Below are positions 1 through 6,903 of a DNA stretch of 21,816 bases, in pieces. Source of the stretch: a virus; the IMG/VR virus record IMGVR_UViG_3300025168_000776, positions 1 through 21,816 of that record. One strand, given 5' to 3'. Position 1 is the first letter of the stretch. The number at the start of each line of letters is the position of its first letter. The position numbers and the translations under genes are program-made. A model generated the notes under the pieces. That model was not told where the DNA came from. It made no database searches and was given only the letters and a program-made list of their open reading frames with translations.

Positions 1-857
1 CTTTACTTATTGCTGAGTATTTAACATTACAGAAACGAATAGCTCAGATAAGATCGTGGTTAAAAAACATTGACAACCAAGATAGAGTACACGGTTTTGT
101 TAATACTAATGGGACTATCACTGGTCGCATGACCCATAGAGAACCTAACCTTGCTCAAGTTCCTAATTCTAATTCACCTTATGGTAAAGAATGCAGAGCT
201 TGTTGGACAGTACCCAAAGATTATAAACTTGTAGGTATAGATGCAAGTGGCTTAGAGCTTAGGATGCTTGCACACTATATGAATGATAAGGAGTTTACAA
301 ATGAAATTCTCCACGGAGACATACACACCGCTAATCAAAAACTTGCAGGACTTGAATCAAGAAGTCAGGCTAAGACTTTCATCTATGCATTCATATACGG
401 AGCAGGAGATGAGAAGCTTGGAACAGTGGTCGGAGGAGGCAGAAGAGATGGTCAAAGACTTAAACAACGCTTCCTTGATAATCTCCCATCACTTAGAAAT
501 CTTAAAAATAGAGTTACGAGAGCATCATCAAAGGGTTTCATCAAGGGATTAGATGGTCGAAAGATATACATAAGATCAACTCACTCTGCTCTTAATGCTT
601 TATTGCAGGGTGGTGGTAGTATAGTTATGAAGGAAGCATTACATCTACTGAACAGTTATATTATAGATAATAATTTAGACGCACACTTTGTAGCTAACAT
701 CCATGATGAGTGGCAGATAGAAGTGTTAGAGAAGGATGCTAAGAAGGTAGGTGAGTTGGGCATCTTGGCTATACAAAATGCGGGGCTAGAGTTTGAAATG
801 AAATGCCCTTTAGATGGTGAATACAACATAGGAGCGAACTGGAGTGAAACACATTAA
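1..857 (+). CDS. Family A DNA polymerase (T7-type), C-terminal part
   Basis: This is the C-terminal polymerase half of a phage DNA polymerase I that replicates the phage genome. The frame is open from base 3 with no stop, so the gene starts left of the window; the ATG at 129 is internal. The family motifs appear in order: a VHGFVNTNGTITGR segment encoded upstream of base 129, motif A (DASGLELRMLAHYM), motif B (KTFIYAFIYGAGDEKLG) and motif C (HDEW, with the catalytic Asp). The closing 'GANWSETH' resembles the end of T7 gp5 ('GPNWAICH'). The 3'-5' exonuclease and any other N-terminal domain lie outside the window. The next gene begins inside its last codons, as expected for a packed replication operon. 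Family identity is clear; which phage group it belongs to is inferred. Confidence 0.95.
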   Translation, partial: LLIAEYLTLQKRIAQIRSWLKNIDNQDRVHGFVNTNGTITGRMTHREPNLAQVPNSNSPYGKECRACWTVPKDYKLVGIDASGLELRMLAHYMNDKEFTNEILHGDIHTANQKLAGLESRSQAKTFIYAFIYGAGDEKLGTVVGGGRRDGQRLKQRFLDNLPSLRNLKNRVTRASSKGFIKGLDGRKIYIRSTHSALNALLQGGGSIVMKEALHLLNSYIIDNNLDAHFVANIHDEWQIEVLEKDAKKVGELGILAIQNAGLEFEMKCPLDGEYNIGANWSETH

Positions 858-1185
858 TAGCAATGAAACAATGGACGATATGTTTGAAGATACAGCGCCA
901 CATAAACTGGCTAGAAAAGAATCTCCTCAGACATCTAAAGATGCAGCAGAGAGAGTACCTTCTGCACGAATGCGGCGCTATGTCTTAGCTTTAATAGACT
1001 TAGCAGGGCGTAAAGGTACAACAATTAGAGAGATGAATAAAGCTCATCCTCAATATACGACTAGTACTATCTCAGCTAGACCCTGTGAATTAGAAAGGGC
1101 CGGGCATATCTTTTATGCAGGAGATAAGAGAGATAGCTCAAGAGTTATAAGACATATTAAATATAAAAATTCTAATATCTCTTGA
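844..1185 (+). CDS. Small winged-helix DNA-binding protein
   Basis: A 113-residue protein. Residues 1-40 are polar, with a 'PQTSKDAAE' segment. Residues about 43-95 look like a winged helix: a hydrophobic helix (MRRYVLALIDLAG), a TTIREM turn, a TISARPCELERAG recognition-helix-like segment, then an IFYAG wing and basic residues. Small proteins of this pattern are common in phage replication regions; I know of no assigned reaction and would expect DNA binding. The start is the GTG at 844, which overlaps the polymerase by 14 bases and has GGAG at 831-834 in front. An in-frame ATG at 871 is an alternative but lacks a clear ribosome binding site. The stop overlaps the TTG start of the next gene. 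Confidence 0.75.
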   Translation: MKHINSNETMDDMFEDTAPHKLARKESPQTSKDAAERVPSARMRRYVLALIDLAGRKGTTIREMNKAHPQYTTSTISARPCELERAGHIFYAGDKRDSSRVIRHIKYKNSNIS

Positions 1186-1502
1186 AACATAGCGGCCATT
1201 CAAGTAGTAGGAAGGGTGACTTAGCTGAATATTATGCTGTGACTTGGCTATGGGATCAGGGCTATGAGGTATTCCCTAATGCTGGTAGTCAAGGCATGGC
1301 TGATATGATAGCTTGGCATCCAGATACAGAAAAAATTATTCTGATAGATGTTAAAACAGTAAGAGTAGCAAAGAAAGATAAAAATAAATGCAGAAATGGT
1401 AGAACACCAGCCCAAGTACAAAAAAATGTTTGTTTATTATTATATAATGCAGACACCAGACAACTTAGATTTGTGGAGCATAGAGATGAAAAATCTGATT
1501 GA
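1182..1502 (+). CDS. Small PD-(D/E)XK nuclease-fold protein
   Basis: A 106-residue protein with the core of a PD-(D/E)XK nuclease: KGDLAEYYAVTWLWDQGYEV (residues 11-30, containing Glu16), then ADMIAW with Asp41, then IDVKT with Asp56 and Lys58. This matches the resolvase/intron-endonuclease-like branch, in which an acidic helix is followed by the D...(D/E)-X-K strand. A DNA-cutting role in recombination or host DNA breakdown is inferred. The only start giving a whole domain is the TTG at 1182, which shares bases with the preceding TGA (TTGA). The first internal ATG would remove most of the fold. No Shine-Dalgarno is visible, so translation probably depends on the upstream gene. It overlaps the next gene by 17 bases. 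Confidence 0.75.
   Translation: MKHSGHSSSRKGDLAEYYAVTWLWDQGYEVFPNAGSQGMADMIAWHPDTEKIILIDVKTVRVAKKDKNKCRNGRTPAQVQKNVCLLLYNADTRQLRFVEHRDEKSD
1475..1478 (+). promoter_or_regulatory. Ribosome binding site fixing the start of the Cas4-like nuclease
   Basis: GGAG lies 7 bases before the ATG at 1486. The open frame runs further upstream (an ATG at 1396), but that part is fully inside the previous gene and has no such site. The gene is therefore taken to start at 1486. Confidence 0.65.
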
Positions 1503-2376
1503 AGATATATACAAAACTATAGAGCCTTTATCAGAAGGTAAACCTTTAGACATATCTGAAGAACAGATAGAGAACTTTGGTGAGTCTATGAAAGAGGTGA
1601 TGCGTTCATGGGCTAACCCAACTAAGCGGGACGCTACCTTTTCTATTAGGATGTCTAATGTGGGCAAGCATCCCCGCAAACTTTGGTTTGATTCTCAGAG
1701 TGGAGAGAGGCAATCAACAATAGATGTACCTACTCAAATTAAATTTCTTTATGGTCACATGTTAGAAGAACTGGTTAAGTTATTTGTGGTTGTATCTGGG
1801 CATGATCTAACTGGAGAACAAAAGGAAGTTATTGTTGATGGAGTAACAGGCCATATAGATTGTATCATTGATGAAGAAGTTGTTGATATTAAAACCGCAT
1901 CTAGCTTTGCCTTTAATAAGTTTAAGAACGGAACACTCAGAGATGACGATCCCTTTGGTTACTTAGGGCAGCTTGCAGGGTATGAAGAGTCTGAAGGTAC
2001 AGACAATGGCGGCTTATTAGTTATCAATAAAGAAAGCGGTGAGCTATGTTTCTATCAACCAGAAGATTTAGATAAGCCTAACATTAAAAATAAAATAAAG
2101 AATATAAAAAAGGCATTGAAGAAATCAACACCTCCTGTTGACTATTGTTTTAAGCCGATTCCTGATGGCACTAAAGGTAATGAAAAAATAAATAAAAATT
2201 GTGGTTGGTGTTCACACAAATTCAAATGCTTTGAAGATTCTAATGACGGCAAAGGTCTGCGCGTATTTCAGTATGCTAGAGGGTATGCTTTCTTGACAAA
2301 AGTTGTAGTGGAACCTAAAGTAGAGGAGGTTAACCATGAATTCAAAGCTCTGCAAACAGATACGGAAACACTCTAA
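1486..2376 (+). CDS. Cas4/RecB-like PD-(D/E)XK exonuclease
   Basis: A 296-residue nuclease of the PD-(D/E)XK superfamily, Cas4/RecB-nuclease branch. Visible parts are a 'GKHPRKLW' motif (residues 60-67), GHMLEE (Glu94/Glu95), GHID (Asp125), VVDIKT (Asp134, Lys136), a GQLAGY helix carrying the branch's conserved Gln (about 162), and a C-terminal cysteine cluster Cys239-X2-Cys242-X5-Cys248. In many marine podoviruses a protein like this stands where T7 has its gp6 exonuclease, so a role in degrading host DNA and recombination is likely. Cas4 proteins hold a [4Fe-4S] cluster with one N-terminal Cys in a CPRK-type motif plus three C-terminal Cys. Here the N-terminal position is His62. The start at 1486 has a ribosome binding site and overlaps the previous gene by 17 bases. 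Confidence 0.85.
   Translation: MKNLIEDIYKTIEPLSEGKPLDISEEQIENFGESMKEVMRSWANPTKRDATFSIRMSNVGKHPRKLWFDSQSGERQSTIDVPTQIKFLYGHMLEELVKLFVVVSGHDLTGEQKEVIVDGVTGHIDCIIDEEVVDIKTASSFAFNKFKNGTLRDDDPFGYLGQLAGYEESEGTDNGGLLVINKESGELCFYQPEDLDKPNIKNKIKNIKKALKKSTPPVDYCFKPIPDGTKGNEKINKNCGWCSHKFKCFEDSNDGKGLRVFQYARGYAFLTKVVVEPKVEEVNHEFKALQTDTETL
2324..2330 (+). promoter_or_regulatory. Strong Shine-Dalgarno for the 88-residue gene
   Basis: AGGAGGT, a near-complete anti-16S match, lies 5 bases before the ATG at 2336 and inside the 3' end of the Cas4-like gene. It indicates that the 88-residue gene is efficiently translated although it overlaps its neighbour by 41 bases. Confidence 0.7.
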
Positions 2377-2602
2377 AACTATTCTAGTTGAATGGTTTAA
2401 AACTCTAGTGTCTGAAGAGCAATCTAAAGACGTAAATGAAAGCAACATACTCTCTTACTTGTCAACTCAGACACACATCTTTACTAACAATCAACTCCAT
2501 TTAAGTGCCTACTCTTATAGGTGGGTGGTGAAAAGAGTAAAGACTCTAGTAAGAAAAACTAATATGGACGTTACTTCAGTGGGGTTAAAAGACATTGGCT
2601 AA
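2336..2602 (+). CDS. Small phage protein of unknown function (88 aa)
   Basis: A basic 88-residue protein with two predicted helical stretches (KQIRKHSKTILVEWFKTLV and YRWVVKRVKTLVRK) around a central QTHIFTNNQLHLSAYS segment. I recognise the general pattern as a recurrent small phage protein but can name no family or activity. There is no signal peptide or membrane segment. It starts inside the Cas4-like gene behind a strong ribosome binding site and overlaps the endonuclease I start by 8 bases. Its place between two nucleases suggests a DNA-metabolism role, which is only a guess. Confidence 0.7.
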   Translation: MNSKLCKQIRKHSKTILVEWFKTLVSEEQSKDVNESNILSYLSTQTHIFTNNQLHLSAYSYRWVVKRVKTLVRKTNMDVTSVGLKDIG

Positions 2603-3074
2603 AAAAGGATATAGAAAACCTAGAGTTAAAAGACCTGTAGAAAAGAATGTGCCGCCTAGTTATGATTCTAACTGGGAGCATGAGCTACACACAGGGCTTT
2701 TAAAAAAGTGGCAACTACATGTTAAAGAAGTAGACTACATAATTAAACATAAGTATGAGCCTGACTTTGTAAAGACAGTAGATAATAAAACAATTCTTTT
2801 AGAAGCTAAAGGAAGGTTTTGGGACTTTGCCGAATACAGTAAATACATATGGGTAAAGAAAGTCTTGCCCCCTGATATAGAATTAGTATTTTTATTTGCT
2901 AATCCTTCTGCTCCTATGCCTCAAGCTAAGAGAAGAAAAGATGGCACTAAAAGAAGTCATGGAGAATGGGCATCAGCAAATGGATTTAAATGGTATAGTG
3001 AAGATTCTCTGCCTGATGAATGGGTGGATACGAAGTATAGAAAAGATAATACTTTAAACATTGAAAGTGAATAG
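2595..3074 (+). CDS. Endonuclease I-type Holliday junction resolvase
   Basis: A 159-residue homologue of T7 gp3 endonuclease I, which cuts branched DNA (replication and recombination intermediates) and helps break down host DNA. The catalytic pattern is visible: NWEHEL with Glu28 (T7 Glu20), YEPDF with Asp57 (T7 Asp55), and LEAKGRF with Glu70 and Lys72 (T7 Glu65, Lys67). The C-terminal half, with GEWASANGFKWY and a final LPDEW, also follows T7 gp3 (GEFCEKHGIKF...IPAEW). The N-terminus is basic. The start is the TTG at 2595, giving MAKKGYRK; it overlaps the previous gene by 8 bases and has only a weak upstream G-rich stretch. No later start keeps Glu28. T7 gp3 is 149 residues, so the length fits. 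Confidence 0.85.
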   Translation: MAKKGYRKPRVKRPVEKNVPPSYDSNWEHELHTGLLKKWQLHVKEVDYIIKHKYEPDFVKTVDNKTILLEAKGRFWDFAEYSKYIWVKKVLPPDIELVFLFANPSAPMPQAKRRKDGTKRSHGEWASANGFKWYSEDSLPDEWVDTKYRKDNTLNIESE

Positions 3075-3082
3075 GAGACAGC

Positions 3083-3400
3083 ATGAGTATTAACGATGCA
3101 ACACCCGCAGAGTGGGATGAAGTTACTAGTAAGGTAAGAAGCTATAAAAGAGAAAGAGTTGAACCGACTAAAGATGATGATGTGGAGCATCCAGTTCATT
3201 ACAATAATGGTAACGTAGAATGTATTGAAGCAATAGAAGCTGCCTCTTCTAAAGAGGAATTTGAGGGTTACCTTAGAGGTAACGTAATCAAATATATCTG
3301 GAGGTTTAGATACAAGGATGGTGAAAAAGATTTGCGTAAAGCAAAGTGGTACTTAGAAAAACTTATATCTTTTCTGGAGAAGAGTAATGTGGGATCGTAA
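3083..3400 (+). CDS. DUF3310 protein (T7 gp1.7-like)
   Basis: A 105-residue protein with the DUF3310 signature: HPVHYNNGNVECIEAIEA (residues about 34-51), then YLRGNVIKYIWRF and KDLRKAKWYLEKLI. DUF3310 is the domain of T7 gp1.7, reported as an unusual nucleotide kinase acting on dGMP and dTMP. A nucleotide-metabolism role fits its place just upstream of the ribonucleotide reductase genes. The first about 30 residues are charged and variable. The ATG at 3083 has AGGAGA at 3073-3078. The last 14 bases overlap a 40-codon ORF that leads into nrdA. Confidence 0.85.
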   Translation: MSINDATPAEWDEVTSKVRSYKRERVEPTKDDDVEHPVHYNNGNVECIEAIEAASSKEEFEGYLRGNVIKYIWRFRYKDGEKDLRKAKWYLEKLISFLEKSNVGS

Positions 3401-3509
3401 ACTAGAAAGGACTGAGCAGTATTTAAAAAAGAAAAAGAAAGAAAAACCTAAGCCAATTAAACAGGCTGTCGAAAAAAATAAACGCAAGGAGAGTTTTAAA
3501 AATGACTGA
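3387..3509 (+). CDS. Tiny lysine-rich ORF bridging DUF3310 and nrdA (40 aa)
   Basis: A 40-codon ORF beginning MWDRKLERTEQYLKKKKK and ending KNKRKESFKND, very basic (15 Lys, 3 Arg), probably one helix followed by a disordered tail. It has an ATG at 3387 with GGAG at 3375-3378 (8 bases away). It overlaps the DUF3310 stop by 14 bases and the nrdA start by 8 bases, so it fills the only gap of about 100 bases in this operon. I cannot assign a function. It may be a real small nucleic-acid-binding protein or a translational link that carries ribosomes to nrdA. No homology evidence is available. Confidence 0.5.
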   Translation: MWDRKLERTEQYLKKKKKEKPKPIKQAVEKNKRKESFKND

Positions 3510-5331
3510 GAAAATTGGAGTTCAGCCATACTTAGGTATTCATATTAATTATGATAAAGAAGTAACACTGAATAATTTTAGTAAACAAACAATCACAGAC
3601 AGATATTTATGGGAAGGAGAAACACATGCTCAACAAGCTTTTGCGAGGGCCAGTATATTTGGTGCTACTTATAAAGGATGCACTGACTTTCATCTTGGAC
3701 AGAGACTTTACGAGTACGCTAGTAATCATTGGTTTAGTTTCAGTACTCCTATACTTTCTAACGGGGGAACTACTCGCGGCCTACCTATCAGTTGCTTTCT
3801 TAATTTTGTTCCTGATTCTAGGGATGGTCTATCTTCTCACTACGATGAAAACATATGGCTTGCGAGTGGAGGTGGAGGCATCGGTGGATATTGGGGTGCT
3901 GTTAGGAGCAATGGTGTGGATACTTCTAACGGGAGCCGCAGTACTGGATCAATACCCTTTATGCATGTTGTAGATTCTCAGATGTTAGCCTTTAATCAAG
4001 GCATTACTAGGCGTGGTAGTTACGCAGCTTATATAAATATATCTCATCCAGAAGTAGAAGAGTTTATTAATATGAGAAAAACTACAGGAGGAGATTTAAA
4101 TAGAAAATGTTTGAACCTTCATAATGCTGTTAACATTACTAATGAATTTCTTCAGGCTGTTTCTGATGATGCAGAGTGGAGATTGATAGACCCTAAAACT
4201 AAGACAGCAGTAAAGATAGTTTCAGCTAGAGACTTGTGGTTCCAGATAATACAAACCCGAATGGAAACTGGAGAGCCTTACATAGTTAATATAGATACTT
4301 GTAACGAAGCTCTACCAGAAGAACAAAAGAAACTTGGACTAGAAATAAAACAAAGTAATTTATGTTCTGAAATAACTCTGCCTACTAATGAAGAAAGAAC
4401 AGCAGTCTGTTGTTTGTCTAGTGTCAACCTAGAGTATTTTGATGCGTGGTCTGTGAACGATACTTTTATATCTGATCTTGTCACCATGCTAGATAATGTT
4501 CTTGAGCATTTCATTGACTCTGTAAAAGACAGGGGCGGCTATTCTAAGGCTGCATATTCTGCCATGCGTGAAAGGTCTATCGGCTTAGGAGCTATGGGAT
4601 TCCATAGTTATCTACAACAAAATAATATTCCTTTTGAAAGTATGTACGCTGCAAGCTTTAACAACAAAGCCTTTAGCCTCATAAAGAATAGGGCTGACAT
4701 CACCACAAGGATACTAGGTACTGAAAGAGGTGAGGCTCCTGACATGAAAGGGAGTGGTAAGAGGAATGCACATCTCCTTGCTGTGGCTCCTAATGCAAGT
4801 AGCTCTATAATCTGTGGAGGTACAAGCCCGTCTATAGAACCTAATAGAGCTAATGTTTATACTCACAAGACATTGACCGGAAGCTTTAAAGTTAGGAATA
4901 AATACTTAGATGATTTATTATTTGAACTGATGCCCAATGTTAAGAAACGAGAAGAGGTGTGGAAAGATATAGCTGCACACGAAGGATCAGTACAACACTT
5001 AGATATTCTAACTGACAGTCAAAAAGAATTATTTAAAACTGCCCCTGAAATAAATCAGATATGGATTATTGAACATGCACATCAAAGGCAAAAGTATATT
5101 TGTCAAAGTCAAAGTGTTAATCTATTCTTTAAGCCGCCGTCCATAGATTCAGATCAAGATACTCATAATGATTTCTTGCAGTACTTGAATGATGTACATT
5201 GGGCGGGAATGCATAAGCTTAAATCTCTTTACTACTTACGTTCTGATGCTGCTAGAAATACAGAAAATGTTAATATAAAAATACCTAAATTAAATTTGGA
5301 AGAAGAGGGGTGTTTAAGTTGTGAAGGCTAA
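3502..5331 (+). CDS. nrdA: Ribonucleotide reductase class Ia, alpha (large) subunit
   Basis: This subunit reduces ribonucleoside diphosphates to deoxy forms for phage DNA synthesis, with NrdB supplying the radical. All key residues are present: Cys98 (STPILSNGGTTRGLPISC) and Cys303 as the redox pair, Asn286-Leu-Cys288-Ser-Glu290 as radical Cys and active-site residues, Tyr577-Tyr578 of the radical pathway (SLYYLR), and a C-terminal Cys604-X2-Cys607 shuttle pair. At 609 residues it is about 150 shorter than E. coli NrdA (761). The active-site Cys lies about 127 residues earlier, so the N-terminal ATP-cone is absent and dATP feedback inhibition is probably lost. The ATG at 3502 follows AAGGAG (3486-3491). 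Two small genes separate it from nrdB. No glutaredoxin or thioredoxin lies in the window. Confidence 0.96.
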   Translation: MTEKIGVQPYLGIHINYDKEVTLNNFSKQTITDRYLWEGETHAQQAFARASIFGATYKGCTDFHLGQRLYEYASNHWFSFSTPILSNGGTTRGLPISCFLNFVPDSRDGLSSHYDENIWLASGGGGIGGYWGAVRSNGVDTSNGSRSTGSIPFMHVVDSQMLAFNQGITRRGSYAAYINISHPEVEEFINMRKTTGGDLNRKCLNLHNAVNITNEFLQAVSDDAEWRLIDPKTKTAVKIVSARDLWFQIIQTRMETGEPYIVNIDTCNEALPEEQKKLGLEIKQSNLCSEITLPTNEERTAVCCLSSVNLEYFDAWSVNDTFISDLVTMLDNVLEHFIDSVKDRGGYSKAAYSAMRERSIGLGAMGFHSYLQQNNIPFESMYAASFNNKAFSLIKNRADITTRILGTERGEAPDMKGSGKRNAHLLAVAPNASSSIICGGTSPSIEPNRANVYTHKTLTGSFKVRNKYLDDLLFELMPNVKKREEVWKDIAAHEGSVQHLDILTDSQKELFKTAPEINQIWIIEHAHQRQKYICQSQSVNLFFKPPSIDSDQDTHNDFLQYLNDVHWAGMHKLKSLYYLRSDAARNTENVNIKIPKLNLEEEGCLSCEG

Positions 5332-5626
5332 AAAGAATAAAGTCATAGAAGTTAAATGGGAAGATGCATGGATAGATACTGATGATATACTTATTAGTGA
5401 TGCCAAAAAACTAAAGCCTATTGTACGTTCTACAGTAGGTTGGTTAGTGGCAGACAATGATAATGAACTTATCCTGTCAACTGATATTTTTCATAATGAT
5501 AAAGATAGTGAATATGTTAATGCTATTATGGTCGTGCCTAAAGGTATGATCTTAGAATATTGGGAGTACGCTGTAATTGTTGATACTCCTGTGGCTACTG
5601 ATGGATTTTGTTTAGGTGAAAATTAA
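5321..5626 (+). CDS. Small acidic phage protein of unknown function (101 aa)
   Basis: A 101-residue acidic, soluble-looking protein. It starts KAKKNKVIEVKWEDAW and continues with TVGWLVADNDNELILST and an IMVVPKGMILEYW strand, suggesting a small beta-rich fold. Proteins with this 'V.WEDA...GWL...PKG' pattern recur in phages, but I know no function. The start is a GTG at 5321, inside the last codons of nrdA (11-base overlap), with GAGGGG at 5305-5310. It is embedded between nrdA and nrdB and so is expressed with the reductase. A direct role in nucleotide metabolism is possible but not shown. Confidence 0.75.
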   Translation: MKAKKNKVIEVKWEDAWIDTDDILISDAKKLKPIVRSTVGWLVADNDNELILSTDIFHNDKDSEYVNAIMVVPKGMILEYWEYAVIVDTPVATDGFCLGEN

Positions 5627-5627
5627 A

Positions 5628-5918
5628 ATGAATTTAATACTAGCTAGTTATATTTCAGTATTTGTTAAAGCTTTTCAGCAGCGTAATGTTGCGTTTAATA
5701 ATTATTTATTTGTTCCTGTATTTAGTTTGGCTATGGCCTTTACAGAAGTGTATATAATTATTAACATAGTAAAACTAGGAGCTAGTTGGGACTTAGTTTG
5801 GAAGCTTTCAATCGGAGCAATCTTAGGCTGTTGGTCTGCTATGTATCTGCATAACAAAGTAACTAATGCAAAAAATGATTTTGAATCAATAACTACTTTA
5901 ATGAAGGAAAATAAATGA
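5628..5918 (+). CDS. Small integral membrane protein (96 aa)
   Basis: A 96-residue protein with two clear membrane segments: about residues 27-49 (LFVPVFSLAMAFTEVYIII region) and 58-76 (WKLSIGAILGCWSAMYLH). A hydrophobic first helix (ILASYISVFVKAF) may make a third. The tail is polar. The 'KAFQQRNVAFNNY' segment is a pattern I associate with a common small phage membrane protein of unknown role. The ATG at 5628 is preferred because AGGTGA (5614-5619) lies 8 bases upstream. The GTG at 5616 would add four residues but has no binding site. It lies two bases after the preceding gene's stop and overlaps nrdB by 4 (ATGA). It could be a holin-like protein, but the position in the nucleotide operon argues against that. 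Confidence 0.75.
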   Translation: MNLILASYISVFVKAFQQRNVAFNNYLFVPVFSLAMAFTEVYIIINIVKLGASWDLVWKLSIGAILGCWSAMYLHNKVTNAKNDFESITTLMKENK

Positions 5919-6889
5919 GTTTATTAGGAACAAGAGATTACTATAAACCTTTCGACTATCCGTGGATGTTTGATTATTACGTTCAACAAAATCAAATGAT
6001 ATGGTTGCCAGAAGATGTACCCCTACACAATGATGTCAAAGATTGGCAAGAGATGAGTTCAGAAGAAACGAATTTACTTACTCAAATCTTTAGACTCTTT
6101 ACACAATCAGATGTAGATGTAGCATCTGGATATATAGATAGATATATGCGTGTATTTAAAAAGCCGGAAGCTAGAATGATGATGTCTGCATTTGCCAACA
6201 TGGAGTCTATACATCAACATGCTTATAGTCTGCTCTTAGATACTGTAGGAATGCCTGAGACAGAGTACAAAGCATTTGCTGACTACGAAGAGATGGCTGC
6301 TAAACATGAGTACATCAGTAGCTCACCTTTAAAAATAAACGATAAAGAATCTGTGGCTAAGAACCTCGCTATTTACTCTGCCTTTACTGAGGGGCTTCAG
6401 CTCTTTAGTAGCTTTGTAATTCTATTAAACTTCTCTAGGTTTGGAAGGATGAAAGGCATGGGGCAGATTGTAACCTATAGCATACGGGATGAGAGCCTTC
6501 ATGTTGAAGCAATGACCAAGCTCTTCAGAGAGTTTATGAAAGAAAATTTAAATCTATGGACTGACGATTTTAAGAAAGAGATATATCAGGTATGCAGAGA
6601 GATGGTGAAACTAGAAGATAAGTTTCTTGATTTGGTATTTGAAATGGGAGATATACAGGGGCTTTCTAAAGAAGAAATGAAACAGTATATTAGATACATA
6701 GCAGACAGGCGTTTATTACAGCTTGGTTTGAAAACTAATTATGGGGTAAAGGACAACCCGCTTAATTGGTTAGACGATGTTCTAGGAGTAGAGCATCAGA
6801 ACTTTTTTGAAGGGAGAGCAACTACTTATATGAAGGGTGGTATAAAAGGCAACATAGAAACTGTCCAATTTAAGAACTTAGTAGTTTAA
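5915..6889 (+). CDS. nrdB: Ribonucleotide reductase class Ia, beta (small) subunit
   Basis: A 324-residue subunit that forms the diiron-tyrosyl radical for NrdA. All ligands align with E. coli NrdB by spacing: Asp66 (QSDVDVA), Glu97 and His100 (MESIHQHAY), Glu159 (FTEGLQLF), Glu193 and His196 (RDESLHVEAM). The radical tyrosine is Tyr104, seven residues after Glu97 as in the E. coli Glu115-Tyr122 pair. It is therefore a tyrosine-radical enzyme rather than a Phe-bearing class Ic type. It is shorter than E. coli NrdB (376), with a compact N-terminus. The C-terminal tail that should dock on NrdA reads ETVQFKNLVV. The start overlaps the membrane-protein stop (ATGA). Confidence 0.96.
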   Translation: MSLLGTRDYYKPFDYPWMFDYYVQQNQMIWLPEDVPLHNDVKDWQEMSSEETNLLTQIFRLFTQSDVDVASGYIDRYMRVFKKPEARMMMSAFANMESIHQHAYSLLLDTVGMPETEYKAFADYEEMAAKHEYISSSPLKINDKESVAKNLAIYSAFTEGLQLFSSFVILLNFSRFGRMKGMGQIVTYSIRDESLHVEAMTKLFREFMKENLNLWTDDFKKEIYQVCREMVKLEDKFLDLVFEMGDIQGLSKEEMKQYIRYIADRRLLQLGLKTNYGVKDNPLNWLDDVLGVEHQNFFEGRATTYMKGGIKGNIETVQFKNLVV

Positions 6890-6891
6890 AT

Positions 6892-6900
6892 TAAGGAGGT
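6892..6900 (+). promoter_or_regulatory. Full-length Shine-Dalgarno before the 74-residue gene
   Basis: TAAGGAGGT is a complete match to the 16S tail, 3 bases before the ATG at 6904 in the short gap after nrdB. It supports translation of the last small gene on this strand. Confidence 0.7.
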
Positions 6901-6903
6901 AAC

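Noticed and set aside
283-552. Open frame of 89 codons on the + strand
   Set aside because: It is fully inside the polymerase palm region in another frame; nothing in its protein suggests a real gene.
1396-1485. Upstream extension of the Cas4-like gene to an ATG at 1396
   Set aside because: The extra 30 codons overlap the preceding nuclease completely and have no binding site; the ATG at 1486 has GGAG at proper distance.
3626-3973. Open frame of 115 codons on the + strand with hydrophobic, membrane-like segments
   Set aside because: It lies wholly inside nrdA in another frame, across well-conserved reductase motifs, so it is a shadow of that gene.
5628-5918. Membrane protein as the phage holin
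   Set aside because: It is on the opposite strand from the endolysin and embedded between nrdA and nrdB; topology alone is not enough to call a holin.
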